64,000 bases of DNA from Caprella mutica (taxonomy: Eukaryota; Arthropoda; Malacostraca; Amphipoda; Caprellidae): contig CANNZV010001189.1 in NCBI GenBank assembly GCA_947561585.1, positions 62,001-126,000 of the forward strand, in the 5' to 3' direction. A program made the position numbers and the translations under genes. Below the pieces are notes generated by a model. It had not been told where the DNA came from, did not search any database, and saw only the letters and a program-made list of their open reading frames with translations. The number at the start of each line of letters is the position of its first letter. The stretch's first letter is position 1. Below are positions 32,140 through 44,786 of the stretch, piece by piece.

Positions 32140-33260
32140 AATGATATAAAGTTGGCAAAGAGGAAAATGATAATTCAATTCAAAACAAGTAGCGTTAAAG
32201 AAGCAATGGTGGAATGAAGAGACAATCCATATCCCAATAAGAACAGTTAAATTAATATAGATATATTTACATCATGTCAATCTATTGATGTGTACTTTCT
32301 GACGTTGTAACTACATTTCCATACCCACAACTACACATCACACAGACGATGTAGTTAGAACACTACAAACTGGTGAGTGACATTTAAATAAGATGAAGCG
32401 TGACATTTGATGTCATTGAGTACTCACACATCACACTTTACGCTCTTCGACATTTCGGTTGTAACCAAAGCAAACGGTAAGACAATTGATATTGCAACTA
32501 ACGTAACCAAACAGATTTAAGGTGATGAACACAAGATGCAAAGTATACAGAGAATTCTATAGGCATAGCATTTAACAAAAAATGAATATATAATTATAAA
32601 CAGTCACACAAGTTAAATATATTTATACTAGTGCAGTTGGCCGTTAAGAATAACCTGTTCTCAATATAGGTAGTATCAATATTTGTGTAATTTAACTTTA
32701 CACAACTCTGGTCCGTACCCTCAGATTTAGCTAAAATTAATAATATTTAAAAGTTGATGATAATTTTCTAGCATGAGACTCAGAGTATATAAATTTAATG
32801 ACAGAAGTTTTAAAGAGTTCATTAAAAACTGACATTTTTAATTTATTGAACTGTGATAAGAATTAAAATTCATGTTACCACCTGTTAACTTATTTTATCT
32901 AATAGCTTAAAACAGACCACAAAACAACAAATAAAGATAAGCAAACTATTTCTGGGGGAGATATTGAAAGATTAATGGTAATTATAACTCTATATTGCCG
33001 GTTAAAAATAACTGTTCTTCAATAGTAAATTATTACACGTTAGGTTACTTTTAGTGAATTCAATTACAATTTATTTATAAGCTGATAGTCTATTTCATAG
33101 ATAAAATACACACAAAAATTGAATAAAAACATAATATAAATTACATATCAATAAATTCCGTGCGTATCATAGTTACATTCTTCATGTTTAATACCCGTCG
33201 AGTAAAAGCAGACACCAAATAAATAAACATTCGAGGGAAATTATTAGGATAGATGAGTAA
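32140..33260. other. AT-rich sequence, nothing recognised
   Basis: No coding exon or array is visible between the dispersed segment and the next minisatellite. Confidence 0.4.
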
Positions 33261-33264
33261 ATAT

Positions 33265-33624
33265 GCTGCATGCCCCACTCCACTCTCTGCATGCCCCACT
33301 CCACTCTCTGCATGCCCCCACTCCACTCTCTGCATGCCCCCACTCCACTCTCTGCATGCCCCCACTCCACTCTCTGCATGCCCCCACTCCACTCTCTGCA
33401 TGCCCCCACTCCACTCTCTGCATGCCCCCACTCCACTCTCTGCATGCCCCACTCCACTCTCTGCATGCCCCCACTCCACTCTCTGCATGCCCCACTCCAC
33501 TCTGCATGCCCCCACTCCACTCTCTGCATGCCCCCACTCCACTCTCTGCATACCCCACTCCACTCTCTGCATGCCCCACTCCACTCTCTGCATGCCCCAC
33601 TCCACTCTGCATGCCCCACTCCAT
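33265..33624. repeat. Minisatellite, 21-22-bp unit, about 16 copies
   Basis: The unit is ccactccactctctgcatgc with three to five C residues at the joint, so length varies by one. Three frames on each strand stay open, giving artefact ORFs. Confidence 0.94.
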
Positions 33625-33629
33625 ATAAT

Positions 33630-34430
33630 CTACACTATACTACCTTATCCCTTCCCATTGGTGGGAGTTTTCTCACAGTGAGAGGTTTTTCTACGCTATT
33701 AGCAGACACAGCGTACGTACGCACGGTAGCGCTGTCTCACCACCACATTAATTAATAACACTGTCCGTGAATGGAGTGACAGATGGAAGTGAATTGAGGC
33801 ACTTTTAATGAGCATTTAATAGAGTAAATGAAAATATTTTCTGAAATTTTGAGAACGAATTCAATCTCCAAACACATCGCATAACTGAGTAGGTATTTAC
33901 TGTGTTTATTCAACTATTTATTTAGCATAAAGGCTTTGTAGGCATAACAACGGTGAGTCTTTATTGAGGTCAGAGAAAGACTTTTAATTACTATAGTTAT
34001 TTAACAGGAAGTGGAGCTCATCCACGCCAGTCGATACCATCCCCCGCAACAACTAGTGAATAGTTAAACACAGTACAAATTGACTAACTATTTATTGGTG
34101 AGAAAACAATATCTACTAAATATGTAACATCAGTCTACCGATCTAATTGATATTTCCAATAGATGTCCCAGTAATCTATTTAGACTTCTTACTACCTACA
34201 TGGAGAAATATAGCAATGTATTTAATGGTGTCTAGAGATGGTTATGAGACGTAGCAAGTTATTTGCAGTGAGGGCAAGCAGAGTGCCTAGATTTAGTGCA
34301 GCTAAGTCGATAATAAGCTGTGCAAGCGTATTTATCCCCTCCATATATCAGACTAGAGCCATCTTGCACCTTTAAGATACTACACACACCTATGACGTGA
34401 GTGAACCAACATACGAACAAACACTGTCTG
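33630..34430. other. Unassigned sequence between two arrays
   Basis: No exon or repeat of note seen. Confidence 0.35.
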
Positions 34431-34435
34431 GAGAG

Positions 34436-35810
34436 AGAGAGAGGGTAAGATACGGTGAGATACTGAGGGTAAGATATAGAGGGTAAGATATAGAGGGTAA
34501 GATATAGAGGGTAAGATACAGAGGGTAAGATACAGAGGGTAAGATACAGAGGGTAAGATATAGAGGGTAAGATATAGAGGGTAAGATATAGAGGGTAAGA
34601 TATAGAGGGTAAGATATAGAGGGTAAGATATAGAGGGTAAGATATAGAGGGTAAGATATAGAGGGTAAGATATAGAGGGTAAGATATAGAGTGTAAGATA
34701 TAGAGGGTAAGATATAGAGGGTAAGATATAGAGGGTAAGATACAGAGGGTAAGATACAGAGGGTAAGATACAGAGGGTAAGATACAGAGGGTAAGATACA
34801 GAGGGTAAGATACAGAGGGTAAGATATAGAGGGTAAGATATAGAGGGTAAGATATAGAGTGTAAGATATAGAGTGTAAGATATAGAGTGTAAGATAGAGA
34901 GGGTAAGATAGAGAGGGTAAGATATAGAGGGTAAGATACAGAGGGTAAGATACAGAGGGTAAGATACAGAGGGTAAGATACAGAGGGTAAGATACAGAGG
35001 GTAAGATACAGAGGGTAAGATATAGAGTGTAAGATACGGTAAGATATAGAGGGTAAGATATAGAGGGTAAGATATAGAGTGTAAGATATAGAGGGTAAGA
35101 TATAGAGGGTAAGATATAGAGGGTAAGATATAGAGGGTAAGATATAGAGGGTAAGATATAGAGGGTAAGATATAGAGGGTAAGATATAGAGAGTAAGATA
35201 TAGAGTGTAAGATATAGAGTGTAAGATACAGAGTGTAAGATACAGAGTGTAAGATACGGTGAGATACAGAGGGTAAGATATAGAGTGTATGATACAGAGT
35301 GTATGATACAGAGTGTATGATACAGAGTGTATGATACAGAGTGTATGATACAGAGGGTATGATACAGAGGGTAAGATACAGAGGGAGAGATACAGAGGGT
35401 GAGATACAGAGGGTGAGATACAGAGGGTGAGATACAGAGGGTATGATACAGAGGGTAAGATACAGAGGGTAAGATACAGAGGGTAAGATATAGAGTGTAA
35501 GATACGGTAAGATACAGAGAGTAAGATACAGAGGGTAAGATACAGAGGGTAAGATACAAAGGGTAAGATATAGAGTGTAAGATACGGTGAGATACAGAGA
35601 GTAAGATACAGAGGGTAAGATATAGAGTGTAAGATACGGTGAGATATAGAGGGTAAGATACAGAGGGTGAGATACAGAGGGTGAGATACAGAGGGTGAGA
35701 TACAGAGGGTGAGATACAGAGGGTGAGATACAGAGGGTGAGATACAGAGGGTGAGATACAGAGGGTGAGATACAGAGGGTGAGATACAGAGGGTGAGATA
35801 CAGAGGGCAA
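34436..35810. repeat. Minisatellite, 14-bp unit, about 98 copies
   Basis: The unit is gagggtaagatata, alternating with gagggtaagataca, gagtgtaagata and gagggtgagata. Occasional shortened units (gatacggta) recur at irregular distance. The right end is homogeneous (gagggtgagataca). Three units make 42 bp, explaining the 14-residue period of the artefact ORFs. Confidence 0.96.
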
Positions 35811-35925
35811 GATACTGACTAATATAATAACATTTATTCTTTGAAAATAGATTCCATTGAAACAGGCGGAAAACAGTAATTAGACATGATAGGGGTAATA
35901 GGACCTTATGAACTAAACGCCACTA

Positions 35926-36155
35926 CAGCATGAGGCTACAGTAACAGCATGAGGCTACAGTAACAGCATGAGGCTACAGTAACAGCATGAGGCTACAGTA
36001 ACAGCATGAGGCTACAGTAACAGCATGAGGCTACAGTAACAGCATGAGGCTACAGTAAAAGCATGAGGCTACAGTAACAGCATGAGGCTACAGTAACAGC
36101 ATGAGGCTACAGTAACAGCATGAGGCTACAGTAACAGCATGAGGCTACAGTAACA
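35926..36155. repeat. Minisatellite, 19-bp unit, about 12 copies
   Basis: The unit is acagcatgaggctacagta; copies are nearly identical (one has aaaagc). Confidence 0.94.
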
Positions 36156-36469
36156 GCTCACCACTAACAGGAGATAGGTGATGTGGTGACATGATGTGTA
36201 GGCAGACATGATGCCAGACACTGACTTTGACCATGCAAGATAAACAATTGTCTCCCATTTGGTAAACAAACGTACACGGAAACAGAAACACGAGAGAGAA
36301 ACTCTGGGCCACACAAGATAAAGAGGTGCACTGAATCACAATGTGATATAAATTAAAAGCTTTATTTCTTGCGAGTAACCACTAAAACTGCAGTGGTACT
36401 CTCTCTAGATATACACAGTTTAAATTCGATAATATAAATAATAAAACTTAGTTTTATTGTTTATAAAGG

Positions 36470-36825
36470 AGTTACACCACGTGGCAATGAGTTACACCAC
36501 GTGGCAATAAGTTACACCACGTGGCAATGAGTTACATCACGTGGCAATGAGTTACATCACGTGGCAATGAGTTACACCACGTGGCAATGAGTTACACCAC
36601 GTGGCAATGAGTTACACCACGTGGCAATGAGTTACACCACGTGGCAATGAGTTACACAACGTGGCAATGAGTTACATCACGTGGCAATGAGTTACAACCA
36701 CGTGGCAATGAGTTACATCACGTGGCAATGAGTTACATCACGTGGCAATGAGTTACATCACGTGGCAATGAGTTACATCACGTGGCAATGAGTTACATCA
36801 CGTGGCAATGAGTTACATCACGTAG
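36470..36825. repeat. Minisatellite, 20-bp unit, about 18 copies, with CACGTG in nearly every unit
   Basis: The unit is gttacaccacgtggcaatga or gttacatcacgtggcaatga. Each has a CACGTG palindrome, the canonical E-box/G-box for bHLH-zip factors. One unit has a one-base insertion and one lost the motif (cacaacgtgg). Confidence 0.95.
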
Positions 36826-37661
36826 CCCTTTTTAATTATTAATTATTTTTAAAACATTATCATTCTAATCGGTTAAACAATAATCATTTCAACAATCTAC
36901 CTAATCAGTACAACCCTTTAAAAATAAATCAGTTATATTTCTGAGAATGCTCACATAACTATCAAATATTGTTTGGAAATAGTTGATACAGTTAGTTTCC
37001 AAACATTTTGTTTTGCTTTTGGACTAGTGACTGAACAACCAGTAACCAGTGCATGACTAGTACAAGAGGAATGCGAGGGAGTTGCCTGGCTGAATTCCTG
37101 TCTGACAGTTTGTCTGGTAGTCATCACACAGCAACTCAACCACCAGCACATAACTGAGAGGTGCTGTGACATTCTTTGCATGGATGTATTTTAACACGTA
37201 ACTTGCTTATTGAGTTACGTGTGCACCTGTATGATCGGGGTCCCTGAGAGGGGAGGTTTCTTATGCCTGGCAGGCATTTCTTTATTTCAATATTCATATT
37301 CAATATTTCCAGTATTTAAGTTCTTTCATTCACATGGTAGCGTGGTTATAAATTAGTGCCGAGCGGGCATTTATTTACGTGGGTTACGATTCTTCCTAGA
37401 AAGAATAATCAAATTGTCTAATTTACTGTTTACGTTACTTGTCAATAATAATCATTAATTCCATCACTTCATTAAATAACATCAAATCAAATATCGTACC
37501 AAAATAACAAGGTTAAATGAAACACAGTCATAGTTTACATTAAGTGTACTCTAATTAAGTAATCGATCAGACAAAAGGTTCGAGAAATAGTAAATCCTAC
37601 ATATACATCGTACATTTAATTCAATTAATCAAATATCTACCTATGGAGGAGTTTAACTTAC

Positions 37662-38292
37662 AACATGGGTCAATCGTTGGAGGTTGAGATTATACTTTTC
37701 ACAAACAAACACTGACACAATCTCTGAGGAAAAACGGATGGGGTTACTGAATTTCTAATGGAGTTGATGCGGCTGAAAACTCTTCGGAACCACTGTACTA
37801 GTACTAGTATTGGGAACGGCTGAAGTCCTCCACTAGAACTTTGTTAATTGACGTGGACGACAAATCGTGCAAACCTCGGTACGATGATGCTGACTCTGGC
37901 TTCAGACTCCTACTGCTTATTGAATGTCTGTTCTGCAACATGAGAAGTAGTTCTGCAACGTCAGAAATTATTCTGCAATAGACTTCAGTTCTTGGCTCCC
38001 ACATCCTGTCTCATTTGGCTTCGACTCTGCCGTAAAGATACAACCTCTGCTGCCGGGATCCATTGAATTGCAAGATTCAGTCACTTGCAAAGGATCCTAT
38101 CTCCACCACTATGACGGGCGGAGATCTTCATCGACTAAGTCCTGCGATGGTCACCTAAGGTTGGGGTGAGAGAAGACTTCACCCCGCCAGGGTCTTATCC
38201 AGACCGGTAAACTACTTAAGACACTCTTGTAAGCAGAGAGTGACGACAGACAGAGTAGGACTCCTTCATAATCTCAATCCACCGCTTATATA
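37662..38292 (-). promoter_or_regulatory. Candidate TATA promoter and first exon
   Basis: On the minus strand TATATAAG (38292-38285) is followed by about 600 bases that are GC-richer than the flanks. They end at a consensus donor, tgtt/gtaagtt (37661). A 66-codon ORF (38004-37804, starting MWEPRTEVYCRIISDVAELL) lies inside and stops before the donor. It could be a 5' UTR exon of delta-catenin, whose start-codon exon has an unused-looking acceptor at 26381. It could also be the first exon of an unknown transcript or a retroelement LTR/leader. Confidence 0.35.
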
Positions 38293-38805
38293 CTCCCCAG
38301 ATTCATCTAAAACTCCACCCAAATCCAAAATTAAGATGCCTCTGATCTCACTTTTCCAATTCCGATTGGTTCTCAACCCTCCTGTAGGCTGTCCCTAATT
38401 CTACCCTCAACTAATAGAAACTGACCAACTCAAAAATAACTCCTCCTATATTTCCGACTAAACTAATTACTTTCTCACAGAAAAGAAACATCAAACTTGA
38501 AATCTGTTAGGATACATGAAACCTCAAGAGCTCGTTATTTCTATAAAGTAAACCACAGAAAACCTCTGGCCTAGAGAAAACAGTAGGTGGTTAATTACCC
38601 TCACCAAATGCATTACAAGTAACAGAGTTTGAAACTCGTATTCACTCTCTTAAAGCAATAAATATTATTGTCAAACAACCATTCTAAAACCACAAACATT
38701 TGAGCAGAAGGGAAATATCCAATGACACTGTTTTATTTCAAAGTCACAAAATAATTAACTTCAAATAACAAACCGGTCTGAAGATTTTATAACTACCAGT
38801 ATACA

Positions 38806-39606
38806 CACCAACAACATTGCACTGTTGTGTAATGGTACACCAGTGCACCAAAAACATTGCACTGTTGTGTAATGGTACACCAGTGCACCAAAAACATTGC
38901 ACTGTTGTGTAATGGTACACCAGTGCACCAAAAACATTGCACTGTTGTGTAATGGTACACCAGTGCACCAAAAACATTGCACTGTTGTGTAATGGTACAC
39001 CAGTGCACCAAAAACATTGCAATGTTGTGTAATGGTACACCAGTGCACCAAAAACATTGCACTGTTGTGTAATGGTACACCAGTGCACCAAAAACATTGC
39101 ACTGTTGTGTAATGGTACACCAGTGCACCAAAAACATTGCACTGGTGTGTAATGGTACACCAGTGCACCAAAAACATTGCACTGTTTTGTAATGGTACAC
39201 CAGTGCACCAAAAACATTGCACTGTTGTGTAATGGTACACCAGTGCACCAAAAACATTGCACTGTTGTGTAATGGTACACCAGTGCACCAAAAACATTGC
39301 ACTGTTGTGTAATGGTACACCAGTGCACCAAAAACATTGCACTGTTGTGTAATGGTACACCAGTGCACCAAAAACATTGCACTGTTTTGTTATGGTACAC
39401 CAGTGCACCAAAAACATTGCAATGTTTTGTTATGGTACACCAGTGCACCAAAAACAGTGCACTGTTGTGTAATGGTACACCAGTGCACCAAAAACAGTGC
39501 ACTGTTGTGTAATGGTACACCAGTGCACCAAAAACAGTGCACTGTTGTGTAATGGTACACCAGTTCACTAACAACATTGCACTGTTTTGTTATGGTACAC
39601 CAGTGC
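38806..39606. repeat. Minisatellite, 40-bp unit, 20 copies
   Basis: The unit contains ccaaaaacattgcactgttg and taatggtacaccagtgca. Most copies are identical; variants (ttgttatgg, acagtgc) cluster at the right end. Long minus-strand ORFs with a 40-residue period are artefacts. Confidence 0.97.
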
Positions 39607-39609
39607 GCC

Positions 39610-41330
39610 ATTGATGAACGATATACTAATAGAAATGTCCATGGAAAAATATTAGAACAATTCAAGACTTAGAAATGAAATCACGTGAAAGCCATTTAAA
39701 ATACCTAATTGCGATGAGATCACTTCTATTGAGATAATACTAGATAGTATTATTAGGAATATTGGAGACTTTCGCTGTACCTGTTTTTAACTGGATTAGA
39801 GTGTCTAAGCAGTAAATCGATAATTTTTAGTATTTATATTCACAATATTGAATATTGATATTAAAAACACTCGCTATAGAGTGTATACAATTTAGGAGCG
39901 TTATCTGGTTAGGTTATCAATAACCAGGTGTTATAGTTTAGTGGCACCTTCTAATATCAGTAGAGAGTTGACGGAATGTAATAGGACACTAGACTATTTT
40001 GAAAACATAAAGGAGAGAGCCAAGAGAGCAATTATATCCTTGCACATAGTAGAAGACTATTCAAGACTTAGAAATATCGACACAGCAGGAATTAATGACA
40101 GTTTAAATGGATTTTAGTATAATGCTTCCGAACGAAAAAATAGTTTATTTTTCTCGATTTATAATATATCAAAAAATTGAAATAATACGCTACTTGAACA
40201 TGTTGAAGTTAGGATAAAGACTTAGGACCGCCTTTTGGTGGGCAACGGAACGACTATTGCTTTAGATAATTTGGTGTACATAAACTTGTGCCATGCTATA
40301 TTGACTTGGAAAAGATATTTATCTAGTGGCTGGATTTGGGACTTAGAGGATCGTAGGAGATCAGGAAGGAGAAGAATTAGTTCAGTCAGGGATTGAACCT
40401 AGTTCCGAATCAAAGCTGGACCACCTTGCAAACCAAAACCACACAAATGTGTCGTGTGGTGTCTATTGAGTTAAACCTTTCCTACTTATTATTATTATAT
40501 TTCGGTTATTGACTGTAACTGTAGAAATTCTTATTTGAATCCTTTAGGAATGAACTATGTTGTTTTATATTCATTCATATGTTCTTAAAGATTATAAGAA
40601 TTACCCATTATATTTCTATTTAGCTACCTTACTTAGTTCAGTAGTATAATAAGTTCATTATGCGATATATTTATCCGTGTACACAAAGTAATTAATTGTA
40701 ACGCTATTGAAATATAATCTTATTTTCGAATAAGACGAGCCATGTAGTTGAATGGCCGTTAGGAATTAATTAATTACTACGCTACCAAATAAATGGAAGA
40801 AATGGATTGGTGAACAAACTAAGAACGATTGGATGAAAGCAAAGCAAATAAAGAACTGAAGAATGAATATGATTAATTGAGACAACATAAAATATATACC
40901 CCCTGAATATACGGTGAGCAGACGATTCGTTGACAGGACGTTTGGTGGATTTTGAAACTGTCAACATAAATAGCCGTGATGTAGTTTATTGTATGCACTT
41001 GTTTGTTGTACTGCACACTTCATGATGTTTAATGACCTGGCAGAGGGGTTCGGGGGTTAGCGCCCCCTCGATAAACATATATTGGAGTGTGAATTAGTCG
41101 ACGTAACATCTTGTCGACGAGACGTCTGCCAATAAAATATACAAGAGTTACGAGACTCTTAAGGCTCACCACATTAAATAACTAAGGTCCTGAGATTCTA
41201 AAGTCTCACAGCATTGAATAACTAAGGTCCTGAGACTATGTGCTTTATATAATAACTAAGGTTTAACATTCAAAGAAAGTTTTTCAATAGAGAGACTGAG
41301 AAGACATCTTTTGTTATGATACAGCTAGGG
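39610..41330. other. Intergenic sequence with possible retroelement scraps
   Basis: No coding gene seen. At 40380-40430 gggattgaacctagttccga resembles the complement of a tRNA T-arm region, perhaps a decayed SINE. At 41007-41085 tgtactgcacacttcatgat followed by tttaatgacctgg is shared with 1808-1845 (delta-catenin intron), so it is a dispersed repeat. Confidence 0.35.
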
Positions 41331-41334
41331 ACAG

Positions 41335-41826
41335 CCTTAACTTAGCGGGCAAAACACGCCTTCTGTAACTTAGCGGGCAAAACACGCCTTCTGTAACTTA
41401 GCGGTCAGAGCACGCCCTCTGTAACTTAGCGGTCAGAGCACGCCCTCTGTAACTTAGCGGTCAGAGCACGCCCTCTGTAACTTAGCGGGCAGAGCACGCC
41501 CTCTGTAACTTAGCGGGCAAAGCACGCCCTCTGTAACTTAGCGGGCAAAGCACGCCCTCTGTAACTTAGCGGGCAAAGCACGCCCTCTGTAACTTAGCGG
41601 GCAAAGCACGCCCTCTGTAACTTAGCGGGCAAAGCACGCCCTCTGTAACTTAGCGGGCAAAGCACGCCCTCTGTAACTTAGCGGGCAAAGCACGCCCTCT
41701 GTAACTTAGCGGGCAAAGCACGCCCTCTGTAACTTAGCGGGCAAAGTACGCCCTCTGTAACTTAGCGGGCAAAGTACGCCCTCTGTAACTTAGCGGGCAA
41801 AGTACGCCCTCTGTAACTTGCGGGCA
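41335..41826. repeat. Minisatellite, 28-bp unit, about 17 copies
   Basis: The unit contains cttagcgggcaaagcacgcc and ctctgtaa. It is GC-richer than its surroundings. Variants ggtcagagc (left) and aaagtacgcc (right) are clustered. Confidence 0.95.
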
Positions 41827-42683
41827 CGTAGCCCATCACAAAGCATCAAGACAGCACAGCTATTTAATAGTCCCATCAATTCGATTTACTGTGATGCACT
41901 ATACCGCAAAGATATAATCTGTCTATCTGTCACCATGGTAACGCTATATGTCTATTCAATAAGCTCTTATCTCCAACATCAATAGACAAAAATAAATAGT
42001 AAAATAATTATAATGCAAATTTTAAAAACTAACAATATTATTGCATTGGTAGAAATAAGCTTTGAATTAAAATACATAAAAATTATTTAGACAAAGTTTG
42101 TACAATGGAAAAACAATACAGTAATGAGAAATACAAACATTATTATTATTTTAGGTGTTTAAAAGTTGTCCCTATCCACTACGAGGTGATGATCCAAAGA
42201 GACATGAACAGAAGAAGGCCTCGTAGAAGAGGGGACAGTGAAAGTACACCCCATGCAGTAAGATGACTTCTTGGCTACCACAGGTAACCGAGTCAACCCA
42301 GCGCATGAATGGAAAGATCTATAAGGAGGTGGGTGGGGATCTGAAATAATTACTTTAACCCCCTTGTCTAATAATCAGTCCCCCTGCCACCAATGTAAAA
42401 ACACTATAAGATAAAAGATTCGTAGTGATGATGATAATCTTTAGAGTTTATTTTCTTCATGAATCTTCATGTTTCTAGATGAGATTCATAACATCGACAA
42501 GCGGTGGAATTTAGAGTAGCTTCCTACTTAGATAATCACAATGATCACATAACCAGTGAGTTTTCTTTGACTGTACGAGAGATGAGATTTTTGTTTCATT
42601 TTATCATAGGACATGAAATCTACAAAAAATCTTGTCTCACGATATCTTCAATGATAATGTCAATTCTTACACAAAATTTGAAA

Positions 42684-42891
42684 TGTAGGGTAACTTACGA
42701 ATCATCGGTCAGTTTAACATCTTCGAACAATTATTACGATATAGGAATAATTTTTAATATTTATTTAAATAAAATGTATATATTTATTATATAGCTATTT
42801 AAATTAAAAATTATATAATTTTTATTACATACTTTTATCCTATATGACCGAAGATATGGAACTGACCGGTAATTCATAATTTACCCTATTG
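42684..42891. mobile_element. MITE family B copy with TA target duplication
   Basis: It starts TAGGGTAACTTACGAATCAT and ends AATTTACCCTA. The arms carry cggtcagttt and, inverted, gaactgaccggtaattca. TA borders suit a Tc1/mariner-type MITE. Confidence 0.75.
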
Positions 42892-42894
42892 ATA

Positions 42895-43520
42895 AAAAGA
42901 AGATAGCACGTGACTTTTCTAGAAGAGTATGAATTAACATTTAAAGTGAAAACCATTAGAGCGAGAAAACATTTTGGCTAAAAGAAGAGGGAATCTAGGA
43001 AGGTTAATAATGAAAAATAACCTTTAGAGGATGTACGTACTATTTGGCAAATGTAAGCAGGCTACCGATAGTTGATAGCATGGTTATTTAGCAGGTTAAT
43101 CCTGAAGTGCCTACAGCTACTGTGAAAACTAATTCAATAGTATCAAATTAAAGGAAAAATATATATCCCACTTAAAAACTGAGTGATTTATTATATTGCT
43201 TCAATTTTTAACTCGAAATTCATTTAATATAGAAGAGAAAAATTGAACAAAAATACATGAGAGCTAATGAATGAAAGTAAGCTACCCTGGTAGTTGGTAA
43301 TGATGACAGAAGTACTACAAATAAATGATGTAAAACTAATGAGATGAGTAGACTAATAGATACCAACAGTGTCCTTCGCAACCAACAGTGTCCTTCGCAA
43401 CCAACAGCGTGTTTTCAAACAGTTTATTGACAATATAAATACAAAACAAATCGTTTGTAATCAAACTATTGTTATACACACAATAAAAATAATTAAAAAC
43501 AATGTTGTGAAGGTAATAAG
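42895..43520. other. AT-rich sequence, nothing recognised
   Basis: It includes a short direct repeat caacagtgtccttcgcaac at about 43362-43400. No gene signal. Confidence 0.4.
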
Positions 43521-43526
43521 AGCTCT

Positions 43527-44406
43527 TTACACCACAGTACACCATCTCCACACCACAGTACACCATCTCCTCACCACAGTACACCATCTCCTCACCACAG
43601 TACACCATCTCCACACCACAGTACACCATCTCCACACCACAGTGCACCATCTCCACACCACAGTACACCATCTCCACACCACAGTACACCATCTCCACAT
43701 CACAGTACACCATCTCCACACCACAGTACACCATCTCCTCACCACAGTACACCATCTCCACACCACAGTACACCATCTCCACACCACAGTACACCATCTC
43801 CTCACCACAGTACACCATCTCCACACCACAGTACACCATCTCCTCACCACAGTACACCATCTCCTCACCACAGTACACCATCTCCTCACCACAGTACACC
43901 ATCTCCACACCACAGTACACCATCTCCACACCACAGTACACCATCTCCACACCACAGTACACCATCTCCACACCACAGTACACCATCTCCACACCACAGT
44001 ACACCATCTCCACACCACAGTACACCATCTCCACACCACAGTACACCATCTCCACACCACAGTACACCATCTCCACACCACAGTACACCATCTCCACACC
44101 ACAGTACACCATCTCCACACCACAGTACACCATCTCCACACCACAGTACACCATCTCCACACCACAGTACACCATCTCCACACCACAGTACACCATCTCC
44201 ACACCACAGTACACCATCTCCACACCACAGTACATCATCTCCACACCACAGTACACCATCTCCTCACCACAGTACACCATCTCCACACCACAGTACACCA
44301 TCTCCTCACCACAGTACACCATCTCCACACCGCAGTACACCATCTCCTCACCACAGTACACCATCTCCACACCGCAGTACACCATCTCCTCACCACAGTA
44401 CACCAT
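43527..44406. repeat. Minisatellite, 21-bp unit, 42 copies
   Basis: The unit is ccacaccacagtacaccatct with a cctcacc variant. Being a multiple of three, it gives two long artefact ORFs, one on each strand. It abuts the next array without a gap. Confidence 0.97.
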
Positions 44407-44698
44407 CGCGATTATAAACAACTAAAATATCGCGATTATTAACAACTAAAATATCGCGATTATTAACCACTAAAATATCGCGATTACTAACAACTAAAAT
44501 ATCGCGATTATTAACAACTAAAATATCGCGATTATTAACCACTAAAATATCGCGATTACTAACAACTAAAATATCGCGATTACTAACAACTAAAATATCG
44601 CGATTTCTAACAACTAAAATATCTCGATTATTAACCACTAAAATATCGCGATTATTAACAACTAAAATATCGCGATTATCATCAATTAAAATATCACG
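44406..44698. repeat. Minisatellite, 24-bp unit, 12 copies
   Basis: The unit contains atcgcgattattaacaacta followed by aaat. The TCGCGA palindrome is kept in nearly all copies. Confidence 0.95.
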
Positions 44699-44786
44699 AT
44701 AATTCACTGCAGGCGCATGCTAACTCACGCTAATAAGACATGAAAGATAGCATGTGCAACCAATAGCTAATTAGTGAATTTAGTTA

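Noticed and set aside
34380..35810. 476- and 389-residue ORFs rich in SYPLYLTL
   Set aside because: Translation of the 14-bp array.
38744..39577. 277-residue ORF with a 40-residue period
   Set aside because: Translation of the 40-bp array.
40380..40430. tRNA gene on the minus strand
   Set aside because: Only a T-arm-like stretch is visible; no complete cloverleaf can be built. At most a decayed tRNA-derived SINE.
43336..44442. Long ORFs on both strands (VYCGVEM and HTTVHHL periodicity)
   Set aside because: The 21-bp unit is a multiple of three, so frames stay open on both strands.
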